Shown here: positions 46,499-55,721 of the stretch, piece after piece
How positions within the stretch are numbered: the stretch's first letter is position 1
Layout of the letters: each line of letters begins with the position of its first letter
DNA from: Cryoendolithus antarcticus
Lineage: Eukaryota > Ascomycota > Dothideomycetes > Cladosporiales > Cladosporiaceae
Assembly: GCA_002077065.1 (NCBI GenBank)
Contig: NAJO01000008.1
Coordinates: 186,001-250,000 of the forward strand
DNA: 64,000 nt
Reading direction: 5' to 3'
The notes under the pieces: generated by a model
What the model was told of the DNA's origin: nothing
Database searches by the model: none
Seen by the model: only the letters and a program-made list of their open reading frames with translations
Position numbers and translations under genes: made by a program

Positions 46499-47047
46499 CG
46501 CCCTAGCCCTAGATATCCATTACAAAATCTCTCCCACCATCCACGCTCTCGTGCACTACACGCTACGTCTATGCGTGCCATAGACGAGCTCTCAATCTCG
46601 GTCTCGAAAGGCGAGGATGCGAAAGCGCTCGCAGAGCGCGTGACGCCGTTGCTGCAGTCCGAAGCGAATGGAGGCAAGTGGCAGCTTACGCCAACGAGCG
46701 ACGGTTTGACGCGAACGTTTCGGTTCAAGACGTTTAAGAAGACGTGGGTGCGTTGCTAATCGGCTGTTTTTGCCATCATGGCAAGTCAAGCTGATGGAAT
46801 ATCTTAGGGATTCATGACAGCGGTGGCGGAGAGGTGCGGTGAAGTGAGGCATCATCCGGAATGGAGCAATGTGTTTACGAAGACTACGATCACGTGGACT
46901 ACGCATGCTCCGCGAGGATTGAGTGGGAAGGATGTAGATATGGCGGAGTTTTGTGATGAGACTGCGCGAGAGTTTGGAGAGGTGGAGGAAGGGGAGTCGA
47001 AGGGGTGTGGTGATTTTGGGAAGGAGGTAGGGGCAGGGGCAAAGTAG
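46325..47047 (+). CDS. Pterin-4-alpha-carbinolamine dehydratase, probable mitochondrial form
   Basis: Two exons, 46325-46747 and 46808-47047, cut in phase 0 after TFKKTW. The catalytic fold carries the family core: FxFKxF, then the HHPEW motif (EVRHHPEWSNVFTKTTITWTTH) with the active-site His pair. It dehydrates 4a-hydroxy-tetrahydropterin in pterin recycling; in fungi without aromatic hydroxylases its role is less clear. From the first in-frame ATG the protein has 220 residues; starts at 46439 and 46571 give shorter forms (138 residues from 46571, the domain alone). The Arg/Ser/Leu-rich segment ending RSRALHATSM before 46571 resembles a mitochondrial presequence. The first about 57 codons are an internal 19-residue repeat, so the exact start is uncertain. 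The gene ends 116 bp from the convergent PPR-like gene. Confidence 0.82.
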
Positions 47048-47163
47048 CGGGAGATCAGAGTGACGCGTGATGGCTACAGGCAGGGATCGAGACCGACTGA
47101 CGGCAATGTGTATGATCATATTAAGTGTATGTATAGGATTGACGGCCTACGTATGTGGGCTCG

Positions 47164-50100
47164 TTATGTGCTGAGTGTCGTCGATGCGGTCTTGAGACCT
47201 TCGCCGGATTGATGACCCGCACTGAAGTCTTGCGCCAGCGTTTCGAGAGCTTGTAGACCTCCCATCCCGGATAGCTCGACTGCGCGCTCAACAACGGCGA
47301 AGTCCTCGGGCCTTAGCGCTGCTTCGATGGCGCCGCGCACCTCTTCAGGATTTAGATGAAGTCTCTTCATCGACCGCAGAATCCATTCAAAGACTGACAG
47401 GCGATCTGGCACCGACGGTCGAGCGTCATCTTCACCGGACGCATTAACCTTGCTCACGAATGGTAGATCACCCGTTTCAACAGATTCTTTTTGAGGCGAT
47501 ACATGACTCCCATGAAGAGCAGTGTAATCTTTTAGCGCATGCCGGAGGATAACTCTGAAGACCGATGCATTAGGGCGCCACGTCAGGTAAACAACGATAC
47601 GCCGGCCCGATGCACCGGGCAACTGGATCGCCTTGCGCAGGCGTTTAGTGCTCTGTGCGCCCTCTCTGTAGTATCTGGGCATGCGAGTCACGCCCGTTGT
47701 GCTGAAGTCGCTGCTCAGCGGATCCGCTGAACGGGGATCGTCATCGAAGGGAGCTAGGCAGAACGTGTCGACCAGGCTCATTGCGGCGTCCACGCCTTGA
47801 GATGCTGCTGCGCCGTCCAGCACCCTGGCGAAGACTCTGATGGGCATCTCGTACACCTGCAGTACGCGAGGAAGAATACGACCCTCAGCAGATGTATCTG
47901 ACCATTGTGGTCCAAGACTTGACAGAGTCAGCAGCAGAGCGTCTACTTGATTCTCTAAGGTTTTCGTTCGCGATCGCATGGCCTTGTCGTATCGTCCCTT
48001 GGCGAGATCCACGAAGATCTTACGAGCCCGTGCAAAGCCTGAGTCAGGCGCCTCCGAGTCGATGGCAATGGACTCCACAAGCATAACTCGGATCAGCTCC
48101 GCTGCACTGCTGATAGTCCAGTCATACTCCTCTGCCTCGCGAACGTAGCCGAGCATACGTTCGACAGTATCCCAATTCCTGAGTTCGATCTGGGCATCGA
48201 GGAACCCAGCAAATACAGCTTGAGGCAGCCTGTACTGTGCATCGCTACTTTTGCGTTTCTGCGATTGGACCTGGACGATCTTGTCCAAGAGATCAATCCG
48301 ACCAGACATGACCGCGAATCGTACGACCGCCGCTGAAATGCTCGGTTCACCATACATCCGCTCCGGAATCGCAGGACCGTCGATGTCATTATTGGTCAAC
48401 ATCCACAAGCCGAAGTCGAACTTCCTCTGCTCGGTGACAAGCTCGAGAAGCGAGGCGAGCAGGTTCGCGGGAATCTGCGTGTCAAATGCGGGATAGTCAA
48501 TGCCAGCAAAGTTGCTCGTAAATAGCTCCTTCGAGCTCGCATCACTGAGCACTTTGCTTTGGAAGAAGTCGGTCAATGATCTTCGTCTCTCGTCATCCAC
48601 GCGCTCTTGTAAAACCTTGAACATCGTGATCGCAGTTTGCAATTTGCTTTGACGGATGCTTGTCCTCAGCGCCCTGTGTAGCAGTCCAAGAATTGCAGCC
48701 GAACCATCAAGTACGTAGGATGGGAGTGGTTGTGACGTGCGCGAAGCAAGCTCTTGTCCAATCCCCGGTGACTCGGCGACTAGCTCACGTACCAAGTGAG
48801 GATTCGTCTCAACATCAATCCCGTTCGACTCTACAAGCCGTATCAGTAGCGCGTCCCAGGTGCCACCCACCAGATTGAGATCAGCCCTCTGTAAAAACGC
48901 TCGGAAGTCGTGCAGATTGATCATCACGAACGCAAGAGAGGACCCTCGGCTGCCAACTCCGACATGTATGTTGCTGACAATAGCATCGAGGTAGGCATTG
49001 ACGACTTCACTGCTGATGGTTCGATCGATGCGGAGACCAGTAGCCTGACTTGAGTCTCGGTCCGCCGTTGATGTAGTCTCGTACACGTACCGTAAACTCG
49101 ACCAGTCGATGTACTTGCTTTGACCGAACGGTGCAACTTTGTCCAGTCCATCTCGCCACGATAGCGGCAGCCACTGTGACTCGCCCTCCATGGAGCAGAC
49201 ATGGCTCATGACTGTAGTACCTTGCGACACCCAGCCGCCATGCAGACAAGCCCACAGTATCAGCTCCAGCCAGATCTCTGGCTTGATACCCTCGCCCTGA
49301 AGCTTCGAAAACAGTCCATGATTGAGCAGTCTCGAGCCACTGGCGGGCTGCCTATTCGAGGGTTTTAAGGTCGTCGTTGCCTGAGCTTGCCACGCAGCGT
49401 CCGAGAGGGCAGTCATGATCTTTGACGACAGTAAGTGTAGCGTTGGCGGTTGTTGTATAGCATCCGGGGAGTCCGAGGGTGTGTAAGAATAAGTACTTGC
49501 TGGCATGAAGCCGTGGTGATGCACCAAAGCTATCATCTCGAGAACCTCGGACTTCATGGCACCTCCCGCAATGCCGTGATCTGTGGCACACTTGACTGTC
49601 AAGCTGCCCAGAGCCCTCCAAATCAGGCCGAGTGTGTCATGCGCAAGACGCTCGCTCTGACTCAGGTCCTCTGGGGCATATGTTGCAGTAGCTTCTTCTA
49701 GAGATCGGCCCCTTGAAGTCTCGAGATGCGCCTCCGCTGATGCTCCGCCCTCGTCGGGCTTCGAGTAAAGAGGCTCAGCTGTGAGCTCATCAAGTGATCC
49801 TTCCCTGTGCCACTTCTGAACAGTAGCTGACAGCCGCTCTGCGTGGACGTCCTCCACGCGCAAGCCCTCCAGCAACATCTTGACGAGCCAGACTACAAGT
49901 CGCCATCGTCCCTGGTCCACAGCAAAGACGTACAGCAGATCGGAAGTCAATCGAATGTCGGTGGGAAGATGCGCTGATAGCTTGTGAGCTTCGAGGAGGT
50001 TCTCAGCTATGAGCAAAGCATCTGGCTGATAAAAATTGGCGAATGGACCAGATTTGACATTCATACGGTACTGAGGTGGCAACAGGGGGTCCAGTGTCTT

Positions 50101-50352
50101 CGTCCATCTCGAAATGTACACGTCCCGTGCTGAGGTTTCCTTGTCATCGCGCCGCTGGGTGAGCGATCCTTGATCTCGTGTGATCTTGCCAGCATAGTCT
50201 GTCCGAGGTCTCGAGCTGACTTGCGCCAACGAAACGGGTTGTGTGGGAACGGAGGTTTGCCATGTCAGTGGATGCTGGCAGATGAAAGCAAATCTGCTCG
50301 AGCCGGTACGAGATACGTTCTGTGATCCCCGTCGCAGGGTCCGCTGTAGCAT
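47164..50352 (-). CDS. Large mitochondrial PPR-like helical protein
   Basis: Intronless frame of 1062 residues with an Arg/Ser-rich, acid-poor N-terminus (MLQRTLRRGSQNVSRTGSSRF), typical of a matrix presequence. The rest is predicted mostly helical with weakly repeated 30-40 residue units (for example SKLQTAITMFKVLQERV, LRNWDTVERMLGYVREAEEYDW), as in fungal pentatricopeptide-like proteins. These usually bind mitochondrial RNA or help assemble respiratory complexes. One segment (PANLLASLLELVTEQRKFDFGLW) reminds me of complex I intermediate-associated protein CIA84, but I cannot confirm this. The gene is divergent from the PARP-zinc-finger gene and convergent with the dehydratase. Gene reality is well supported by length; specific function is not. 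Confidence 0.75.
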   Translation of the reverse strand: MLQRTLRRGSQNVSRTGSSRFAFICQHPLTWQTSVPTQPVSLAQVSSRPRTDYAGKITRDQGSLTQRRDDKETSARDVYISRWTKTLDPLLPPQYRMNVKSGPFANFYQPDALLIAENLLEAHKLSAHLPTDIRLTSDLLYVFAVDQGRWRLVVWLVKMLLEGLRVEDVHAERLSATVQKWHREGSLDELTAEPLYSKPDEGGASAEAHLETSRGRSLEEATATYAPEDLSQSERLAHDTLGLIWRALGSLTVKCATDHGIAGGAMKSEVLEMIALVHHHGFMPASTYSYTPSDSPDAIQQPPTLHLLSSKIMTALSDAAWQAQATTTLKPSNRQPASGSRLLNHGLFSKLQGEGIKPEIWLELILWACLHGGWVSQGTTVMSHVCSMEGESQWLPLSWRDGLDKVAPFGQSKYIDWSSLRYVYETTSTADRDSSQATGLRIDRTISSEVVNAYLDAIVSNIHVGVGSRGSSLAFVMINLHDFRAFLQRADLNLVGGTWDALLIRLVESNGIDVETNPHLVRELVAESPGIGQELASRTSQPLPSYVLDGSAAILGLLHRALRTSIRQSKLQTAITMFKVLQERVDDERRRSLTDFFQSKVLSDASSKELFTSNFAGIDYPAFDTQIPANLLASLLELVTEQRKFDFGLWMLTNNDIDGPAIPERMYGEPSISAAVVRFAVMSGRIDLLDKIVQVQSQKRKSSDAQYRLPQAVFAGFLDAQIELRNWDTVERMLGYVREAEEYDWTISSAAELIRVMLVESIAIDSEAPDSGFARARKIFVDLAKGRYDKAMRSRTKTLENQVDALLLTLSSLGPQWSDTSAEGRILPRVLQVYEMPIRVFARVLDGAAASQGVDAAMSLVDTFCLAPFDDDPRSADPLSSDFSTTGVTRMPRYYREGAQSTKRLRKAIQLPGASGRRIVVYLTWRPNASVFRVILRHALKDYTALHGSHVSPQKESVETGDLPFVSKVNASGEDDARPSVPDRLSVFEWILRSMKRLHLNPEEVRGAIEAALRPEDFAVVERAVELSGMGGLQALETLAQDFSAGHQSGEGLKTASTTLST

Positions 50353-50676
50353 CAGTATTGGCGACGGAAGTGAATGGGTTTCGGTCGGTATTGCAAGAGC
50401 AATGAAACGAGACGCAATGCTGTTTCATGATGGTGACGTTCATGTTCGGAGTTTGGCTTGGCGGTTTGCCGGCGCGTTAAGACGCGCCTTGTTGCCTGCG
50501 AGATGAACATATGTGATTCCATTTGCATGTAGATACAGATTCACAACACCTCCCCTCATAGTCCTTAAGACTGCGTACGTCTGTTCCAGGCGAAGGAGGT
50601 GTCATCGTCATCCCCCCACAGTCGGGCTACGCACTTACATTGAACACGCATCGCTTCGTTCATTCAACAACTCAAC
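50353..50676. promoter_or_regulatory. Divergent promoter region with GC-rich inverted repeat
   Basis: 324 bp lie between the outward starts of the PPR-like and PARP-zinc-finger genes. It contains the perfect inverted repeat at 50471-50488 and a pyrimidine-rich leader before 50677. Confidence 0.5.
50471..50488. repeat. Perfect 7 bp inverted repeat GGCGCGT-TAAG-ACGCGCC
   Basis: Two 7 bp arms around a 4 bp spacer. Each arm resembles an MCB/E2F-like half element (ACGCGCC), so it may be a paired transcription-factor site. Confidence 0.75.
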
Positions 50677-52006
50677 ATGTCGTACAGAGTTGGTAAGTAT
50701 GCTGTAGACGACACCTCGTCAGAGATGACGAGTCGCTGACGTTCACGCAGAGGTCTCGTCGACCAACCGTGCAGGATGTAGCGCAACAGAGTGCAAGAAA
50801 GAGGCCCTAAAGATCGAGAAGGGCGAGTTGAGGCAAGGCGTAATGGTCCCTTTCAAAGACACTCAGTCATGGAAGTGGCGTCACTGGTAACGCTTCTCAA
50901 TCTTTCTGCGCGAGATCACTGTTACTGACTACCTACTTACAGGGGCTGCATGACGCCTACGGTCGTACGCAATTGGACCGATGTACACAACAACGACATG
51001 GAGCTTGTTGACGGTTACGATGAGCTTCCTGAGCATGCGCAGGAGATTGTGAGACGCACGTTCGAGGAAGGCCACGTGCCTGACGATATGTGGAATGGAG
51101 TGGGTAGTCCGGAGTAGTCGGCAAATGGCATCTCTAATATCACTTTCGCAGGACGAGGATCTCAACCGCTACAATCCTGCCGCCCCGAAACAAGGAATGC
51201 ATCACAAGGTCTCCAAGGCGAAGAAGAAGAAGGACGTAAGTATCCATGTTTTAGCCACCATTCGATGCAACCACTGACCATTCGTGTAGGATGACGACGA
51301 AGGAGAAGAGCCCGCTTCTCCTGTCAAGAAGAAGCCAGCCAAGGGAAAGAAGCGCAAAGCCGATGATGACGACGACGAGGACGAAGCCGAGGAGAAGCCA
51401 AAGAAGGCTGCCGCAAAGAGAGGCAAGAAAGCCGCTGCCACCACGGAAGACGTCGACGAAGCAGAGGAAGCCAAGCCTGCTCCGAAGAAGCGCGCCAAGA
51501 AAGCCGCTGCCCCTGCCGAAGAGGACGAAGAGGATGTCAAGCCTGCTCCAAAACCCAAGGGCCGCGCAAAGAAGTCTGCTGTTCCTCAGCTCGATGGCGC
51601 CGACGACCACGACGACGAGGAAGTCAAGCCTCCTCCCAAGAAGCGTGCCAAGAAGGTTGCTGCTCCTGCTGATGACACTGCGGGCGAAGACGCTGCCGAC
51701 CATGTTGCTGTGGAGAAGAAGCCAGCTTCCAAGAAAGGTGGCAAGAAAGCTGCTGACATCACCAACGATACCGAGCCCGCGAATACCACTAGAAAGGGTC
51801 GCAGTGCGAAGGTGAAGGCTGAGGTCGCCGACGAGGAGGCCGAGCCCGAGGCGGAGGAGGAAGTCGCTAAGCCAGCACCAGTCAAGAAGTCTCGCGTCAA
51901 GAAAGAGGTTGCATCTACTTCTGATCCCGTCGCTGATGAGGGTGAGGTTGCCGAGGAAGCGCCAAAGAAGAAGGGAAGGGGAAGGCCAAAGAAGGCATCT
52001 GCTTGA
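50677..52006 (+). CDS. PARP-type zinc-finger protein with Lys-rich repetitive tail
   Basis: Five exons: 50677-50692, 50751-50886, 50943-51099, 51152-51235 and 51290-52006, giving 369 residues. The first about 100 residues form a PARP-type zinc finger: C-x4-C (GCSATEC), a GELRQG turn, and WKWRHWGC supplying H-x2-C. This finger recognises DNA ends in PARP1 and DNA ligase III. No ADP-ribosyltransferase domain follows; instead there is a long tail of alternating acidic and Lys/Ala/Pro segments (KKRAKK repeats) ending in an AT-hook-like KKKGRGRPKK. A nuclear DNA-binding or damage-sensing role is inferred. The third intron uses a less typical GTGGGT donor, but it is the one that keeps frame and family sequence. 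The 16 nt first coding exon is easy to miss. Confidence 0.87.
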
Positions 52007-52274
52007 GGTCACTGTCTCGGTCCAAGGCCGGCGGTGAATCTGTCATGGCAAGTGTAAGGACGAACATGTAATAACAGTGTGAGAAGCATACAGTGGACGC
52101 CGACTTTGGGCTTGCTTTCAGCAAAGTGTACGATGAGAGTGTAAGCGTCGCGAACGGTGATGAAGATACAGTATAGCTAGATACCCAAGAACGGTACGCG
52201 TTTATCATGCTTTCGAACCTGCGTGGCCCAGACCGAACGAAAGTGCATGACGCACAACAAGGAAAGCACGGCAG
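52007..52274. other. Short convergent intergenic region
   Basis: 268 bp between the PARP-zinc-finger gene (+) and the telobox gene (-); expected 3' UTRs only. Confidence 0.4.
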
Positions 52275-54868
52275 TCAACCATCGATCCCGACAACGTCCA
52301 CAGCCCTAATGCGGTCTTGGTAGTAAGGAATCCCACGACTCGATAGCTTCTCAATCTCCTTCTTACCCAACACAACACTCCGCCAATTCTCGTGAATCTC
52401 GATCTCGCTCCTATGATAGCTTGTCAGTACGCACATCCCTCTCGTCATCAACAAACTCAGAAGCACTTACAACACCAACTCAACCTTCATATTCCTCGCC
52501 TTGAACCTGAGATCCTCCGCCGTTCTGCGGCCAAGTATATTGTCATCTTCCCTGTCCCTAGCTTTCAGCGCCGCCCAGCTGATCCCGTCTCCGTCGTTCG
52601 TCTCGATTAAGTTCAAGAGTTGCTGCGTCTCTTCTGGGCCCCACGGCTGGCGGACCCGCGATTGCTGCGTATGGCCGACGTTTAGTCGCGTCATCTTCGC
52701 GAGTACGCGAGCGTTCTCGTACTGCTCGTAGGGAGTCGGCTGAGGCGGCGTACCAGCGTCAGGATCTGGTCGCTGGATCGGCTCAATTGGGATGGCGGAG
52801 CCAGGGTTCTTGCGCTGTCGCTTGGGGGCGCGAGGCTCGTCGGGTCGCGGACGTTGCGGAGACGGTCCGGCGGGTCGAGCGGATGCAGAGGGTCGTGGCT
52901 GAGGTTGCAGACGACGAGCTTGAGCTCGCCGCGCGTCGGCCGCAGCGGTATCGACGTTCCCTTGGGTGAAACCCTCATCTTGCGTAGGGTCCCATGACTC
53001 GTCGGAAGGTCCTTCTTCACGCGGACGCTTGCCTGGGCTGTAGCGGCGAAGTGCAGGATCGATGTTCGAGGACGAGACGGGGATCGGTTGCTGTTGAGAG
53101 GCCTGCGACGGCTGTGGGTCTGTCCACTGCTCGCGGGTTGCGCCGGCCTGAGGGTCTAGGAAAGACCGAGCTCTGTTACCACTGACGTGGCGCGCTCTAG
53201 CTTTGTCTTGGACAGCAGACAGCTGAGCAATCATGCGCGCCTTGGAGGGAGAGGCTGTGACAGGCTCATCCTCAAGAACATGGTAATCATCCTGTCCAGC
53301 GGCGTTCGAGGCCTGCTGATCAGGCTGCGACACTACGACCATGGGCGCCGTAGGCGCGGGTGCTTGCGTCGTCGCCGTCTGGCGACTAGCTGCCATATAC
53401 GCAGCTTTAGCGGCCTTGATATCTGAAATATTTGCAGTCTTCCTTGGCGTTGTGCCCGCTCCAATGCTGGTCCTGAGCGATCTCAGCTGCGACAGCTCAC
53501 TCTTCTCCTGCAGCATAGCTTGGAGGGAGGTAGTCAGTGACTTCACGCCTCCCAATGCTGCGATCTGTCCTTCCAACTGAAGCCTGCGTGTAATGTAGTA
53601 GTCCTCCGCGGCAGTGATTAAGTCAGACCACGGGAATTGTGCGCGTAGCACGTGGACGGCGACAGCTGGCTCTTCGCTATGAAACGGCTTCTTAAGCTCG
53701 TTCACTAGCTGAGCCACCCGATCAAGTGCCTCGTCGACATGCTGGGCTGGCAATTGATCCATGTTCAGATCGAGCTCGTGGCGGTAATTTTGCGTTCCCT
53801 CATCGTCCACTTCGTAGAATGTGCTCGTAGCGACGCCCTGAGGATCGTAGTTTGGGTCTTCAGCGAAGCTGGCAGCGTTCTGGATAGCCAACTGTGTTGA
53901 GAGTGCAAGAGCTAGGTCGAACGCCTCGTTGCTCCATTCGTTGCCAGCGATTACGCGAGGAAACCACATTTCGGCTGTCTCGAGAGCTTTGAGCTCCTCG
54001 ATAGAGGGGTGAAGCGGATCTTGCACCTCTACGATGAGTGCGTGCAGCAGGCGGGCGAGGTTGGCCTTCTCGATGATGGCATCCGGGCGTGCAGCGTCAT
54101 CTGCGATGTCCTCGGCCCTGTTGACTGCGTACAGCGCGCGTAAGACGATATCAGGTCGAATATAGACCTGCTCTGGCGACGCATAGTATTCCTTCTGAGC
54201 AGCAAAGTCGCGGCTATGCCTCTGGAATGCCTTTTGTGCTCTCGTACCGGCAGTTGCAATGTCTTTCCAAACGATACGGCGAACATCGGGTTCAGCGCTC
54301 ATAAGATCGTCCAAGACCTTGCCACTGACGGCGTCAAGATCTTCGAGCGCATCAACGATGTTGTCAAGATCCAATTGGGCGACTTCTTCGGCCGAGAACG
54401 TCGTCTTCGCCGTCGTGCCAGAGTAGCCTGACAGTCTGCGGTCAAGCGAGCCATCCTCATCGGCAGGTGCAAGACCGTCTTGATCGCCCTCGTACTGTTC
54501 CGCGGGCGCATCATCCGCATCGACCTCTTCATCGTCTTCTTCGTCCACGGCAGGTAGATCTGGTCCCGCATTTCGTTAGTGAGCTGAACAGTGAGGGTTC
54601 TTACCCTACCAAAGTCGGGTTGGAACCCTAACCACATACCTTGGACGACTGCAGGTTGTGCCTTTCGACTACGCTTAGATGCGCCAGCTGCACTCACATC
54701 GGCCTCGGCGCTAGGCTGCCTGGCCGTGCGATTCGATCTACGGGGTGTCGCGGATTCTGCGTCGCGACTTTGACTGCGCGTACCGCGCGTTGGTGCAGTC
54801 GCTGCTGGCTTCGCGGAGTCGGCATGTTGGCGCGGAGGCGTGCGGGCTGTTGATGAGATCTTCGCCAT
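52275..54868 (-). CDS. Telobox-type Myb DNA-binding protein, candidate telomere-binding factor
   Basis: Three exons: 54640-54868, 52471-54559 and 52275-52410, giving 817 residues. A basic Ser/Arg-rich N-terminus and an acidic stretch precede a helical region (about residues 100-330). A Pro/Gln-rich disordered linker follows. Near the C-terminus is one Myb domain (QPWGPEETQQLLNLIE...ISWAALKARD) whose third helix ends EDLRFKARNMK, a telobox-like motif (compare VDLKDKWRN). The last exon adds a conserved-looking VVLGKKEIEKLSSRGIPYYQ tail. Telobox Myb proteins such as Taz1, Tay1/Teb1 and TRF bind TTAGGG-type repeats; whether this is the telomere protein or a promoter factor is not settled. The first intron carries GGTTAGGGTT. 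Confidence 0.8.
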
Positions 54869-55721
54869 GTTGATGGTGGGAAGTGAACTACTCAGAGTTG
54901 ATTGCCAGTGATGGAGATGCGTGTGATAAAGGGACATCGCCTGTCTTGTTTACGAAATGGTTTGGGCTAGCCGTTTACGGCTAGCGTTGTCGATGTTACG
55001 CGCACAAGTGACCGCTCACTTCTGGCTCCAACAACTCTCGCAAACATCACACACCTCTGGCCAAGCCTCGAGGCACAGCAAACAGGTACATCTGGATGCT
55101 CGCTCGATACGAGTCGCTACCCAGTGGTAGTTTTGCAGTCGCAGTGTCAATAAGCTAGCCTTGCGCACTGTCCCAGCAGTCAGCAATACCAACGCTCATG
55201 GCTCATTACCAAGCTCTGAGCGTCTCTCTTCTGGACCTTAGGCATTGCAGCGTAAGTATGATTCAGACTGCAGTAGCTCACTCGTCCTGTGCTCGTTTCC
55301 TCGTCGCCCCCTTCGGCTGTGAGTGCTTGCTAAGCATGATCGGCGAGGTACGAGCGCTTGCTGGCGGTTCATGCATCAGCCGCACTGCTACGGGGACGGC
55401 GTTCGAGGCTTCGAGCTGCGCTACAACGACAGGCCCAATGGCTGTAGCGTGCCTTCGGCATAGCGTCGCGAACGCGAGTAGAGACACTCGCTTGTGGAAT
55501 CCTGCACCAGGATGCTCAGCTACATGCCTGGCTTCGTGGTACGACTGTAGAGATGTCGGTGCTCGGTGTTGGACATGGATGTTTTCCACAAGATATATGA
55601 AGATGAGTTTGCGTAAGATGATTCCAACATACTCATAGTGCATTCTTTTCTTTGTCCAGTACGAGGTGTCTTTTGACGGGGACCTTCACAGCCTTTGCAG
55701 ACAACAACGAAGATCCATAGG
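54869..55721. other. Divergent intergenic region
   Basis: About 0.85 kb between the telobox gene (-) and the peptidase gene (+). It holds both promoters; short open frames here have no support. Confidence 0.45.

Noticed and set aside
51251..52012. Long antisense frame opposite the Lys-rich tail
   Set aside because: Its Leu/Gly/Ser repeats are the reverse complement of the KKRAKK repeats, not a separate gene.
55695..55721. Nine-codon extension of the TAP-like peptidase
   Set aside because: It starts with TTG; the ATG at 55722 is followed directly by the signal peptide.
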